Shown one piece after another: positions 1-7,020 of a DNA stretch of 21,553 bases. Numbering within the stretch: position 1 is the stretch's first letter; the number at the start of each line of letters is the position of its first letter. The position numbers and the translations under genes were made by a program. The notes below the pieces were generated by a model, which had not been told where the DNA came from, made no database searches, and worked only from the letters and a program-made list of their open reading frames with translations. Source of the stretch: a virus. Location of the stretch: positions 1-21,553 of the IMG/VR virus record IMGVR_UViG_3300044837_000035. The stretch is one strand, 5' to 3'.

Positions 1-129
1 GCCGAATGCAGAGACCGGGCTCCGGACGGTCACGCCATTTTGGACGATCGGAACCAACTCCGCGCCAACAAGAGCGGCTGCTGCGGGCAGTTGGGATATC
101 TTCTCGCCCGCATTAAGGGTGTCGGTCAT
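1..129 (-). CDS. Tail fibre or tailspike protein, N-terminal fragment cut by the window edge
   Basis: The frame opens with ATG at 129 and stays open for 43 codons to the left edge, so only the N terminus is visible. Residues 9-33 include KISQLPAAAALVGAELVPIV followed by QNGVT. From family knowledge, this 'KISxLPxAxxLxGxExxPIVQxGxT' module is a very common N-terminal piece of phage tail fibre and tailspike proteins, where it joins the receptor-binding part to the virion. The start overlaps the stop of the upstream 64-residue gene as ATGA. Its place at the distal end of the tail genes fits a receptor-binding protein. The receptor-binding and any depolymerase domains would lie outside the window, so specificity cannot be read. 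Confidence 0.75.
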   Translation of the reverse strand, partial: MTDTLNAGEKISQLPAAAALVGAELVPIVQNGVTVRSPVSAFG

Positions 130-320
130 AGTGGCACCCAAGCTGAGGTCGAATTGCTGGCCACCGTCTCAGTGGCGAGAAATATACCGGACTCTGTAAG
201 GAAGGGGATGCCACTCTCGGTCAAGATGAGCGGCAGACGGGGATCAACCCAAACGGTTCCATCCTCGGCCAGGGGCGCCCAGGAAGTGCTCTGCGTCGAT
301 ACAGGGGTCCAAGTGCTCAT
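126..320 (-). CDS. Small tail-module protein with an internal LTESGI repeat
   Basis: This 64-residue protein begins at ATG 320, which overlaps the stop of the preceding gene (ATGA), and its own stop overlaps the next start (ATGA). Two conserved-looking features are visible: an N-terminal STW.PV..QSTSW stretch with regularly placed Trp residues, and the tandem pair LTESGIPF / LTESGIFL near residues 34-48. Short proteins with repeated 'LTESG' or 'LTENG' strings are often seen among phage tail genes, probably as small structural parts, but I do not know a defined function. The same frame is open much further upstream (to about 1058), but that part lies over the well-supported tail gene and is a shadow. 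The coupling on both sides is the main evidence that it is expressed. Confidence 0.7.
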   Translation of the reverse strand: MSTWTPVSTQSTSWAPLAEDGTVWVDPRLPLILTESGIPFLTESGIFLATETVASNSTSAWVPL

Positions 321-628
321 CCGATCACCAAAACCATGTAGACGCGATCGGTCTGCGCGTTGTTCGCGTGGTTGAGCGTGGCAACGCCAGTCCCCTGTGC
401 GGTCACGTAAGGCGTTCCCTCCGTCTTGGCGTTCGCCGTCGTCGGCATAAAACCCAAGAAGCTGCCAACGGCCAGCAATGGGTCCGCAAAGGCCGTCGTC
501 GCGCTGTTGGCCGTCAGCGTGACCGTCGTAACAGCATTGATCTTGCCGCCGTTGATGCGGTTCACCACTTCCATGATCTCGCGCGGAGATGGATTGGTGC
601 CGGCAAGGCTGGGAAAACCCGTGCTCAT
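317..628 (-). CDS. Conserved tail-associated protein of unknown function
   Basis: This protein has 103 residues and an ATGA overlap with the end of the upstream tail gene at 625-628. The sequence starts with a short helix-like region (PSPREIMEVVNRINGGK) and then turns Thr-, Ala- and Val-rich and beta-like, with the signature PTTANA around residue 62 and a final stretch LNHANNAQTDRVYMVLVIG. The pattern 'PxTANA ... xHxNNxxTDRxF' recurs in small proteins from phage tail regions and looks like a compact beta domain, perhaps a fibre or tail-tip accessory. I cannot give a biochemical role. It is followed by another 4-nt overlap (ATGA at 317-320), so it sits inside a translationally coupled string that ends with the tail fibre gene. 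Confidence 0.8.
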   Translation of the reverse strand: MSTGFPSLAGTNPSPREIMEVVNRINGGKINAVTTVTLTANSATTAFADPLLAVGSFLGFMPTTANAKTEGTPYVTAQGTGVATLNHANNAQTDRVYMVLVIG

Positions 629-2319
629 TGCATGCCCATCGGTCTGACATCGACATCATCGATGGCCATTGCATTCGACCACGTAGCCCCGGCAGGCATC
701 GTGAGCCGGAATCGGTGATATCTGCCGCTCTTGTACAAAGGAGCCATCCCAGCCGGCGTGAGGCCCGCTGCGACACTGAAGGCAACCGCCCCCTGCTGGA
801 TCTCCCGCGAGCCGACCTGAATCTGTGGAGAGCCCCCATCGACAAGCGGGCGGCAGCTTCTGACGACTGTTCGTTTGCCACCACCCGGATTGAATTCCGC
901 TGTATCGATCGTCGCCGCGAGGTTGGCGCCTGAGAAGGAGCCGCTCTTGTGCGTCGTATCGAAGGCGTAAAGCAGTAGCGAGACCGCACCTGACCAGAAG
1001 GACGAATCGAGCGAATACGGGAGGGTTTCCAGCGTGCCGAACGGGTCCAACTGCTCAAGCGTGTAACTCTGCTGGCTCACACCGCTGAAGATCAGCTCGT
1101 TCGTCACATTGGCATGGGACCATTTATTGGTCCCCCAGTTGTAAATGAGTTGCTTGTTGGGCGTGCCGCCGTTGCCGCTGGCGGGATAATTGAAAATGTA
1201 GAGGCTTCGCACCGGATCAATCGCCGCCGAGCAGCGGTCCATATTCGTCTCGTCAAACTCCGCCCAGAATGTCTTATCGACCTTCCCTCGACCGATCGGC
1301 GTGAAGGTCTGACCGCCCTGCAGCATGTAGAAGCCGGACTTGTGGAGGAAGAAGCAGAGATCCAGCAGCGATGCGACGCTATTCGGCACGCTGCAGCCCA
1401 CCTCATTGCCAATCTTGTCGATGCGAAAGACAACCGGAGCACCGACATAGGACATGCGGCGCACCGCCGCCTCTTGCAGGATGACGCCGATCTCGCCGCC
1501 AACCAGGCCGGTGATGTTGCCGCCGTCCGATACGTCCTGAATGTCCGCCTGGGTCGCGGCGATCGAGCCCCATGTGCCTTCCGGGCTGTTGATGGGGGAC
1601 CACTGCACACGCTGCGGCGTAGCGCCTATATTGCCCATTACGACGAAGTCTTTAACCGTGGCGATATAGGTACCGACTGGAGGAGAACCGCCCATGGCGA
1701 CCCAATTCGTGCCGCTGGCGAGGTCGAATTTCTGCGGCGGGTCGATGCCGTTTACGGCAAAGGCGTTGTAGCCGTACTGCGTGAAGCGCCAGCGTCCCTG
1801 CGGGCCGGGAGCGTAGATCGTGGCCTTCTGTGCCGTGCCGGCAGAGCCGTAGATGGTATAGGCGCTCGTATCCACGCCAATGGTGAAGGTATTGGCGCCC
1901 GTCGATGTGACGGTGAAGAACAGGTTATTGACCTGCGTCATGCCGACGACGCCAGAAATATAGATCGTATCGCCGTTGCTGTAGCCGTGTGCCGTGCTAG
2001 TCGTCACCGCGCCGGGGTTGGCCTTGGTGATGGCGGTGATCACCTTGGCAGCGGCAAGCTGCGGGACTGAGGTCCACGTCGTGCCGCTCAGCAGGTAAAG
2101 CTTGGTGGCATCCCCCGCGAACATCTTCACTGCGCCACCAGTGCCGCGGAACCATGCTGCGCCCTGCGCACGAGCCGTCAAAGCGTTGGAGACGCCCGAG
2201 AATGATGGCAGCGGCCGATAGCTTTCCTCGGCTGGGATGACGTTCAACGCCTCACGCGCCCACTGCCCGAGATCAGGCATGTCGGGACGCCATTCAGCGA
2301 AGGGGATCGGCTGGGCCAT
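625..2319 (-). CDS. Podovirus tail nozzle/stabilisation-type protein with inserted FCCH-like domain
   Basis: This is a large tail protein of 564 residues. The N terminus (PIPFAEWRPDMPDLG) is the kind of opening seen in podovirus tail-nozzle or 'phage stabilisation' proteins that describe the objects they assemble on. Residues about 92-165 form a distinct insert (AKVITAITKANPGAVTTST, then AHGYSNGD and NTFTIG) that matches the pattern of the ubiquitin-activating-enzyme FCCH-like beta domain (E1_FCCH), often found inserted in phage tail proteins. The remainder is beta-rich with propeller-like repeats around residues 170-450 (for example GRWRFTQYGYNAFAVNG, IYNWGTNKWSHA). The start is a 1-nt overlap with the upstream stop (TAATG), and the gene ends in ATGA with the next. 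Order adaptor - small protein - this gene fits a tail hub/nozzle attached below the portal and adaptor. The fold assignment is inference; its structural tail role is fairly safe. Confidence 0.8.
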   Translation of the reverse strand: MAQPIPFAEWRPDMPDLGQWAREALNVIPAEESYRPLPSFSGVSNALTARAQGAAWFRGTGGAVKMFAGDATKLYLLSGTTWTSVPQLAAAKVITAITKANPGAVTTSTAHGYSNGDTIYISGVVGMTQVNNLFFTVTSTGANTFTIGVDTSAYTIYGSAGTAQKATIYAPGPQGRWRFTQYGYNAFAVNGIDPPQKFDLASGTNWVAMGGSPPVGTYIATVKDFVVMGNIGATPQRVQWSPINSPEGTWGSIAATQADIQDVSDGGNITGLVGGEIGVILQEAAVRRMSYVGAPVVFRIDKIGNEVGCSVPNSVASLLDLCFFLHKSGFYMLQGGQTFTPIGRGKVDKTFWAEFDETNMDRCSAAIDPVRSLYIFNYPASGNGGTPNKQLIYNWGTNKWSHANVTNELIFSGVSQQSYTLEQLDPFGTLETLPYSLDSSFWSGAVSLLLYAFDTTHKSGSFSGANLAATIDTAEFNPGGGKRTVVRSCRPLVDGGSPQIQVGSREIQQGAVAFSVAAGLTPAGMAPLYKSGRYHRFRLTMPAGATWSNAMAIDDVDVRPMGMQ

Positions 2320-2753
2320 TAGAACAGCCCCCCGTAGAACTGAAAGGGGTTGCGCCGAACGTCCATATAAGCACCAGTGTCCTTATCCATGTAGCCGTGC
2401 ATCTGCTGATAACGGGCTTCGGCAGAATCGGCATTCGGATAGGACGGGAATTGCCCAAGGCCGGTCTGGTTTGCGCGAGTGATGGCAGCATCGGGCGAAA
2501 TGATCTGGCCGTCATAGACGGATGGCACGTTGTAGGTCTGACCGCCCTGATTGAAGCCCACCTGATAGAGCGATGAACGGCTGCCATCTGGATTATCGAC
2601 GCCGCCCGAGCCCCACAGGTTGGCAAGATGGCGCTCATACAGCGCGCGCTCCTGCGGTGTGAGGCCAAGCGCCGTCTGCGCCGCGTCGAGGTTCTGACTG
2701 ACGTTGAAGCCTGGCTGCGTTGGCGCTTGAACGCGGAGGCCGAAATCAGCCAT
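2319..2753 (-). CDS. Virion-associated protein with a conserved phage C-terminal module
   Basis: This 144-residue protein starts at ATG 2753 in a TAATG overlap with the adaptor gene and ends in a TAATG overlap with the tail gene. Residues about 30-125 carry a module I recognise from many phage virion proteins: NPDGSRSSLYQ, then YNVPSVYDGQIISPDAAI, GLGQFPSYPNADSAEARY and finally the MHGYMDKD motif. The same module often sits as a domain inside larger internal virion or peptidoglycan-related proteins; here it stands almost alone. No catalytic residues can be named. The final PFQFYGGLF resembles the aromatic tails that anchor small proteins in virion assemblies. Its place between adaptor and tail gene supports a connector or ejected-protein role, as inference. 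Confidence 0.75.
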   Translation of the reverse strand: MADFGLRVQAPTQPGFNVSQNLDAAQTALGLTPQERALYERHLANLWGSGGVDNPDGSRSSLYQVGFNQGGQTYNVPSVYDGQIISPDAAITRANQTGLGQFPSYPNADSAEARYQQMHGYMDKDTGAYMDVRRNPFQFYGGLF

Positions 2754-3433
2754 TACGGCGTCATCCCTCCCCTCACCCGCATGACCGGATTGGCGGAGGC
2801 CGTGATGCGCTGCGTGCGGGCATTCAGGCCAGCCACGGAGGCGTTATAGAGCGCCAGGTAGGCCTGCGCAGACGCCGCATCCTGGGTCATAATCGTTGCC
2901 TCAACCAGGCAGCCGTAGAGGTATACATCCGAGTAGTTCGTCAGGATGGCATTTGAGGCTGCAGCCGTGGGCGTCGTGAGCTTCTGGTAGTAATGCATTA
3001 CCAGCGTCAGACCGGCAGTTGCCGCGTCCTTAATTCGAAAGTTCGTGCCGCTCACTGCAATCAGCTTCGTTCCACCAACGGCCTGCGTCCCATATCCGTC
3101 GATCACGCGCTGCGCTACGATCTCCACCGGCTTGTTGATCGTCGAGCTATAGACCGAGATCAGTTCAAGAAAGTCGCTCGGCTGTGCGAGCGTAGAGTCT
3201 CCGGCCGCAACACCAGCGGTTTGTACCGTAAGCTCCATCTCGGGAATGCGTAGCGGATCGGACCTGAGAGGATTGGTCGGATCGTCAACCGCATAGCCGT
3301 AGTACATCCGGCGTTCCATGTTCGCCAGGAAGTTGTCGAACAGAGGATCGAGGATGGGGTCGCTCGATCCGCGCGCCATCCATGTCGGAACCGCCGATTT
3401 GAGGCCGGTGTAGGTGTTAAAGGTGACGCTCAC
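2753..3433 (-). CDS. Head-tail adaptor protein (tubular tail A / gp4-like family)
   Basis: This 226-residue protein opens with GTG at 3433, overlapping the upstream stop as GTGA. Its pattern fits podovirus adaptor proteins that form a ring below the portal: an N-terminal helical section (LDPLFDNFLANMERRMYYGY, residues about 28-47), a central section with PSDFLELISVYSSTINKP typical of these proteins (the 'LPxDFLELxxL' motif), a beta part with NFRIKD, and a C-terminal helical bundle with HYYQKLT and NWL-like TNYSDVYLYGCLVEATIM. Alanine-rich helices close the protein. It lies between the capsid gene cluster and the tail gene, the usual place for an adaptor. The family-level assignment rests on pattern recognition; the nearest named relatives are adaptor proteins of SU10-like and P22-like phages. 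Confidence 0.82.
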   Translation of the reverse strand: MSVTFNTYTGLKSAVPTWMARGSSDPILDPLFDNFLANMERRMYYGYAVDDPTNPLRSDPLRIPEMELTVQTAGVAAGDSTLAQPSDFLELISVYSSTINKPVEIVAQRVIDGYGTQAVGGTKLIAVSGTNFRIKDAATAGLTLVMHYYQKLTTPTAAASNAILTNYSDVYLYGCLVEATIMTQDAASAQAYLALYNASVAGLNARTQRITASANPVMRVRGGMTP

Positions 3434-3645
3434 GGCCGTGCCTTAAAGACAAAATGGCCGGAGTCTTCCGGATCTGGCGTCAGCTCGGCATGCGTGAAAC
3501 CTTGCGCCATTGCGCGATGGGCATGGCGATCAATCCACTCCTTGATGACCGCTTCCTTCTTGTCATCGGTCACGTTGTCGAGCCCCCACACTTCGGAGAC
3601 CTCAACGCCGTCAACCACGGTCTGCTGATACTTGAACGCGCTCAC
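3430..3645 (-). CDS. Small conserved protein of the connector region
   Basis: This protein of 71 residues starts at GTG 3645 (GTGA overlap with the previous stop) and ends in a GTGA overlap with the adaptor start. It has a beta-like N terminus (KYQQTVVDGVEVSEVWGLDN), a charged helix (DDKKEAVIKEWIDRHAHRAMAQG) and a beta-like end (HFVFKARP). No enzyme motif or membrane segment is visible. Function unknown. Expression is likely because it is coupled on both sides and both non-ATG starts are fixed by overlaps. Genes of this size between capsid and adaptor are often minor virion or assembly factors. Confidence 0.7.
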   Translation of the reverse strand: MSAFKYQQTVVDGVEVSEVWGLDNVTDDKKEAVIKEWIDRHAHRAMAQGFTHAELTPDPEDSGHFVFKARP

Positions 3646-3965
3646 TTAGACACCCGCAGCTTGTACCATTCGCTGTCGTTCAGGATGTTCTTCTCGATCC
3701 ACTTCTGCTGGTCTTCGTCGTTCATCCGGTAGATGTCGATGCCGTACTGTTTGCGCCAGATTGAGGCCATGATGACGGGGATCTGGTGCGTCATCTGCAC
3801 CTCCTTGTCCTGCGCAACGCCGCTCTCGCGCAGGTGATGGTTCATGCGCAAGATTTCATCCGTGTTCTGCGCCACTTCCTGCGCCCACGTTCCGTCCGCG
3901 TGCTCGTGCCACCAATAGGCCGGGCTATTTGGGTCGCCGTCCCAATCGATAAAGCGTCCGCTCAT
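3642..3965 (-). CDS. Conserved phage protein of the capsid-connector region, unknown function
   Basis: This is a 107-residue protein. I chose ATG 3965 because it overlaps the upstream TGA as ATGA; an in-frame GTG lies three codons earlier. The sequence shows an acidic and aromatic N terminus (FIDWDGDPNSPAYWWHEH), then a helix with NTDEILRMNHHLRESG, a second section MTHQIPVIMASIWRKQYGID and a C-terminal segment with KNILNDSEWYKLRVS. The combination 'MxxIAxIPxxVxxxWxxxYGxD ... LNDxxWxxLRTS' is a recurring phage protein family encoded close to the major capsid gene in podoviruses; its role is not established as far as I know. It is soluble and probably cytosolic or virion-associated. Confidence 0.75.
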   Translation of the reverse strand: MSGRFIDWDGDPNSPAYWWHEHADGTWAQEVAQNTDEILRMNHHLRESGVAQDKEVQMTHQIPVIMASIWRKQYGIDIYRMNDEDQQKWIEKNILNDSEWYKLRVSK

Positions 3966-4180
3966 CTCTTCCACCTGCTAGCGCAGCGGTTACACTCACG
4001 CGTGCCAATTGAAGGCGGCGGCAGTGGGCACTCGCACGACATGCAGCGCAGCCCTGCCATCTTCTCCTGAAAGGCGCGTTGTTCCGCCACCAGCGCTTCC
4101 TCTCCAGCCATCTCGCAAATCTCATCCATGCGAGCGTCGGAGAGCGGCTTGCGTGGCGCGTCGGTGTGCCAGTCTCTCAC
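3962..4180 (-). CDS. Small zinc-ribbon protein
   Basis: This protein has 72 residues. The start is GTG 4180, overlapping the stop of the upstream 48-residue gene as GTGA; the stop overlaps the next ATG as ATGA. An N-terminal helical half with acidic residues (RMDEICEMAGEEALVAEQ) is followed by a cysteine cluster CMSCECPLPPP and ECNRCASRW at residues about 46-70, giving CxxCxC ... CxxC, the arrangement of a small zinc ribbon. The C terminus is basic (RWKR). From the family pattern it may bind zinc and contact nucleic acid or another virion protein; target unknown. Non-ATG start and position are supported only by the overlaps. Confidence 0.7.
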   Translation of the reverse strand: MRDWHTDAPRKPLSDARMDEICEMAGEEALVAEQRAFQEKMAGLRCMSCECPLPPPSIGTRECNRCASRWKR

Positions 4181-4323
4181 TTCGCCTTCGACGGATTGCT
4201 GCCCTTGTATGTCGAGTAGGCAGGCGACCCGTTGGCCGTGGCCGAGCTTCTGCCCGCCTTGACGGTGCTGCGGCTAACAGTGTGTGGCTTGCTCTGCTTG
4301 GCAGAGTCGAATGTCTTCGCCAT
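4177..4323 (-). CDS. Tiny basic protein, paralogue of its upstream neighbour
   Basis: The gene runs from ATG 4323 to TGA at 4177-4179 and encodes 48 residues. A clear ribosome-binding site (AAGGAG, 7 nt spacer) precedes the start. The protein is Ser-, Lys- and Thr-rich, with almost no hydrophobic core: MAKTFDSAKQSKPHTVSR opens it. It resembles the neighbouring 53-residue protein at the N terminus (MAKxxx(Y/F)DSxKQxxPxT), so the two look like products of a tandem duplication. Such short basic, probably disordered proteins next to the capsid gene may coat or cement the shell or bind DNA; that is inference. No catalytic motif is visible. Confidence 0.75.
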   Translation of the reverse strand: MAKTFDSAKQSKPHTVSRSTVKAGRSSATANGSPAYSTYKGSNPSKAK

Positions 4324-4334
4324 TTGAATGCTCC

Positions 4335-4496
4335 TTACTTCTTGCCGGTGAAGAAAATGGGCTTGTCGGCCGTGCTTGATGTCTCGACCCAGCCAGCCGG
4401 CTTCTTGTTCTGGCCGGTATTGGCCGTCTTGCCGCCCTTCATCGTGGTGTTGGGCATGCCCTGCTTGACGCTGTCGTAGCTTGAGTTCTTCGCCAT
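4335..4496 (-). CDS. Tiny basic protein following the major capsid gene
   Basis: A 53-residue gene with ATG at 4496 and TAA at 4335-4337. The ribosome-binding site is strong (AAGGAG with a 6-nt spacer). The protein is rich in Lys, Gly, Thr and Asn (MAKNSSYDSVKQGMPNTT, then KGGKTANTGQNKK) and ends in FFTGKK. It lies directly downstream of the capsid gene, after a 54-nt spacer with a hairpin, and shares its N-terminal pattern with the following 48-residue protein. A high basic charge and low complexity suggest a disordered protein that could decorate or stabilise the capsid, or act in DNA packaging. I do not recognise a named family. Confidence 0.75.
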   Translation of the reverse strand: MAKNSSYDSVKQGMPNTTMKGGKTANTGQNKKPAGWVETSSTADKPIFFTGKK

Positions 4497-4516
4497 CTCG
4501 CTCTCCTTGCGAAAGT

Positions 4517-4540
4517 GGGAAGGGCGTTGAGCGCCCTCCC
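4517..4540 (-). terminator. Hairpin just after the capsid gene, possible attenuator or mRNA stabiliser
   Basis: Eleven nucleotides after the capsid stop codon is an inverted repeat: arms GGGAGGGCG and CGCCCTTCCC on the minus strand, with one bulged T and a 5-nt loop. No U-tract follows; the next bases are ACTTTCGC. It is therefore a weak terminator at best. A hairpin after a capsid gene may instead block 3' exonucleases and raise capsid mRNA, which is inference. Confidence 0.45.
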
Positions 4541-4550
4541 GAGTTCAGAC

Positions 4551-5489
4551 CTACGACAGATCAGCCAGGATGCCGCTGCCCGCCTCGTTCTTGCACTGCA
4601 GCGTCACCTCGCCAACGATCTGGAACGCGCGAGCGTCACCGACCTTGGCAAGCTCTTCCTTCTTCCACTTGTCGAGCCACAGGAGGCCCCACAGCGAAGG
4701 ATCGATGACGCCGATCATGCTGGTGCGCACGAAGCGCGACATCGCGGCGTTGAAGATGCCGAAGTCAGAACGGAACCGATCGATGGTGCCGGTCAGGGTC
4801 GTGGGCTTGCCCGCGTCCGTGAAGAGCGTCGCAACGCCCACGAACGTCGAGAAGTTCATCTTCTGGTTGGATGACATCAGCAGCCAGTTCGGCTTGCCAC
4901 CATTGTCCCATGCAGACTTCAGGACCGTCTTGAGCAGCGCCAGTGTGGCAGCACGCGCGATGCCGTCGACCGGCGCCACGGTGTTGCCCGCCGTGAAGCC
5001 ACCGGACGCGCCGGTAGTGCCACGCGAGACGTTGCTGGTCAGCCACGACTCGAACCCGCCGAGCTTGCGGGGATCGTTGCCCGTGCTCGCCTGGTTCTGC
5101 GAGATGAACGCCTCGAGATCCATCTTGATGCGCCGGCCAGCCAGTGTGGTCTGGTAGCTGATTTCCGAGTCGCGGCCAGCCTTGCGGATGGACTGCTCGG
5201 TGCGCGAGATCGTGAACGGCTTGTTCAGGATCTGCAGGCGATTGCCGACACGAACGGTCGGGACAAGCACCTGCGCAACCGCCGTATTGCCTTCCGGCTG
5301 GAAGTTGGTGGCGTTCGCAGCGCCAAGGGTGTCGAGCTGCCATTCCTCGAAGGTGGCCGCAGCGTCGCCGCTGTCGATCATCGACTGGAAGGGCGTATCG
5401 TCCTTGTTGAGAATCGTGATGATGTCGTGGAGCGACTCACGATTGCCGACAGAGCTTGACGTTAGAAAGGTATTCGTCGGGGCGGCCAT
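4551..5489 (-). CDS. Major capsid protein, SU10/DUF5309-like
   Basis: This 312-residue protein builds the icosahedral shell. It matches the SU10-like/DUF5309 capsid pattern (HK97 fold): an N-terminal NRESLHDIITILNKDDTPF (residues about 17-35; the 'REDLxDxIxxIxPxDTPF' motif), a basic-edged segment (RVGNRLQILNKPFTISRT), a helix with KAGRDSEISYQ and RRIKMDLEAFISQNQAS (about 120-137), and the C-terminal shell part with WLLMSSNQKMNFSTF, an FGIFNAAMSRF segment and DPSLWGLLWLDKWKKEEL. A strong ribosome-binding site (AGGAGG, 7-nt spacer) precedes ATG 5489, consistent with high expression. It follows the scaffold gene and precedes small basic genes and the adaptor. Length is in the usual range. The capsid assignment is firm; the subfamily is by pattern memory. 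Confidence 0.92.
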   Translation of the reverse strand: MAAPTNTFLTSSSVGNRESLHDIITILNKDDTPFQSMIDSGDAAATFEEWQLDTLGAANATNFQPEGNTAVAQVLVPTVRVGNRLQILNKPFTISRTEQSIRKAGRDSEISYQTTLAGRRIKMDLEAFISQNQASTGNDPRKLGGFESWLTSNVSRGTTGASGGFTAGNTVAPVDGIARAATLALLKTVLKSAWDNGGKPNWLLMSSNQKMNFSTFVGVATLFTDAGKPTTLTGTIDRFRSDFGIFNAAMSRFVRTSMIGVIDPSLWGLLWLDKWKKEELAKVGDARAFQIVGEVTLQCKNEAGSGILADLS

Positions 5490-5507
5490 AACCGCGCCTC
5501 CTGTGCG

Positions 5508-6590
5508 TTAGAGTCCTCGTAGGCGGATCAGCTCCATGGCTGCTTTCGTGTCATATCCGCCGCTTTTATTGAGCCGTTCGCTTGCTTGCCGAATTGCCTC
5601 GCCGTTCCGGTTGCCTCGCTGTTGAGCGGGTCCGGGCTCGATGCGCTTCGGTGCTGCGTTGCCGGGATTATTCCCCGTCCCAGATGAGGTGACGGCAGAA
5701 GCTCTCTTTTGGGCCTGCTCGAATCGCATAGCGTTGAGCGCCATTTCGATGATCGGGGCCTCATGAATGGTGTTGATGCGCTCGGCCGGGATACCCTTGC
5801 TGAAGAGGAACTTGCCGAGATCCTCATAGGTCTTGGCCGACTTCTCAGGGGTGCCGAAGTAGTCGGGCAGCTTCTTGGCTACCTTGGCATGCTCGGCCAC
5901 CTTGAACTCATCGAGCTGCTGCTTTTGCCGCTGCTGCGTGACCTTCTGGGCTTCCTGCGCCTGGTTGGCGGCCTGAGTGAGCATCGTATGCTCATCGGCG
6001 CGCATCTGGCTCAACCGCGCCCATTCGGCGGGATTGTCGGCCGCGAGCTTGTTGAAATCGACGCCGGCCCAGCGGTTGACGAAGGTCTGTTCGAACTTCT
6101 GCGCGTTCTGCTGCCACCACGCGGCATATTGCTCGCTGGTACTGCCGAGCTTCTGGACTTCCTCCATGGCCTTTCGGCGCTCGGCGGCGGCTTCCTCTGC
6201 CTTCCGGTTGGCGAACTCGATGCGCTGCTCTTCGTACTTCTTGAGGACAGGCCTTAGCTCGGGCGGGACTTGCTTCCACCACGCCTTGTCTTCAGCGCTC
6301 CAGAAATCGGGCGCGTCCTCGCCTTCGCCGGCCGCAGCCTCTCTCTCATCCACGCGTTCGTTGCCAGCATCATCGCCCTCATCGCCTCGTTCACCTGACT
6401 CGGCATCAGGATCGACGACGGTGTTGCCTTCGGGCTGCGCATTGCCGGGGTCCTCCTCCCTCTCGGGTCGTTCACGCGGCGGCGGAGCGTCGTTCGGGCT
6501 TTCGTTCAGGCTATCCAGGCGTGCAGCCGCCTCCGATTCGGAGATGCCTGCGCCGGTCGGCCACTGTGGGGGTGAATTGTCGTCAGCCAT
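5508..6590 (-). CDS. Scaffolding protein
   Basis: This 360-residue protein is immediately upstream of the capsid gene. Residues 1-95 are highly acidic and disordered-looking (Glu, Asp, Pro and Gly), then a conserved FWSAEDKAWWKQVPPELRPV motif (about residues 96-115), a coiled-coil-rich helical middle (EEQRIEFANRKAEEAAAERR and AANQAQEAQKVTQQRQKQQ), a conserved short part (DYFGTPEKSAKTYEDLGKFL) and a Gly/Asn-rich C-terminal tail ending in MELIRLRGL. Acidic, helical proteins placed between portal and capsid genes are the usual scaffolds, which organise procapsid assembly and leave the shell before packaging. The start at 6590 directly follows the upstream TAA, with AAGGA seven bases before it. 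I see no protease domain, so any proteolytic maturation would need another protein. Confidence 0.85.
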   Translation of the reverse strand: MADDNSPPQWPTGAGISESEAAARLDSLNESPNDAPPPRERPEREEDPGNAQPEGNTVVDPDAESGERGDEGDDAGNERVDEREAAAGEGEDAPDFWSAEDKAWWKQVPPELRPVLKKYEEQRIEFANRKAEEAAAERRKAMEEVQKLGSTSEQYAAWWQQNAQKFEQTFVNRWAGVDFNKLAADNPAEWARLSQMRADEHTMLTQAANQAQEAQKVTQQRQKQQLDEFKVAEHAKVAKKLPDYFGTPEKSAKTYEDLGKFLFSKGIPAERINTIHEAPIIEMALNAMRFEQAQKRASAVTSSGTGNNPGNAAPKRIEPGPAQQRGNRNGEAIRQASERLNKSGGYDTKAAMELIRLRGL

Positions 6591-6839
6591 TTACTTGTCC
6601 TTTGCTTCTCGGCGTGCTGCTACCTTCGTGTCGTAGTCCCAGCTATCGACCACGCTCTGCAGCTCAGCCTGGATTTCGGTAACGATGCGGGCACGCACAT
6701 AAGCGGCCTCGCGCTCTTCCGGGGATGCCTCACTCAGCATCACGGCCATTCGCTCGCCGCGGTATTTGTCGAACACCCATCCGGCGCCATTCAGCACCTC
6801 GCGGGCTCTGCGGACATCGGCTGCGCGGTCTTCACTCAT
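6591..6839 (-). CDS. Small charged helical protein upstream of the scaffold
   Basis: This gene encodes 82 residues. I set the start at ATG 6839 rather than farther upstream, because it has a strong ribosome-binding site (GGGAGG, 6-nt spacer) and overlaps the upstream gene by 8 nt. The protein is helical and charged: MSEDRAADVRRAREVLNGAG, then WVFDKYRGERMAVMLSEA, a run of Glu/Arg (SPEEREAAYVRARIVTEIQ) and a C-terminal AELQSVVDSWDYDTKV. No motif I recognise as an enzyme. It ends at TAA directly before the scaffold ATG, so both are likely made from the same transcript in comparable amounts. Function unknown; a minor assembly factor is possible. Confidence 0.72.
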   Translation of the reverse strand: MSEDRAADVRRAREVLNGAGWVFDKYRGERMAVMLSEASPEEREAAYVRARIVTEIQAELQSVVDSWDYDTKVAARREAKDK

Positions 6840-7020
6840 CGCGCGCCTCCCAATGAAGATCGCGAGTGAATACCCACATGCGCCCGTCCGTCCCTCGGAA
6901 GAAATCACCGGGTCCCGGCAACGCCGCAAAACGACTATTCATCAGCCAGTTGTAGAAACCTGGCGGCAAACGGCCATTTCCTTCGGCCTCTCGGTAGTAG
7001 GTTTCGACGGTGACGCTCAT
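6832..7020 (-). CDS. Small conserved protein, unknown function
   Basis: A 62-residue protein beginning at ATG 7020 (ATGA overlap with the upstream stop) and ending 8 nt inside the next gene. Residues 1-20 include TYYREAEGNGRLPPGFYNW, later residues LPGPGDFFRGTDGRMWVFT and a C-terminal WEARDE. The aromatic and Gly-rich content suggests a small folded beta domain. There is no clear ribosome-binding site, which is consistent with coupling to the upstream gene. I recognise no family. Confidence 0.65.
   Translation of the reverse strand: MSVTVETYYREAEGNGRLPPGFYNWLMNSRFAALPGPGDFFRGTDGRMWVFTRDLHWEARDE

Noticed and set aside
321-1058. Upstream extension of the 64-residue gene to 310 codons
   Set aside because: The extension lies over the tail nozzle and 103-residue genes and is Arg/Ser-rich; only the ATG at 320 is set by the stop overlap.
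1114-2070. Long plus-strand open frame of 318 codons
   Set aside because: It lies wholly over the tail nozzle gene in antisense, has Arg/Ala-rich composition typical of GC-rich shadows and no recognisable motif.
4517-4540. Strong intrinsic terminator after the capsid gene
   Set aside because: The hairpin is good but lacks a U-tract, and coupled genes of the same operon follow.
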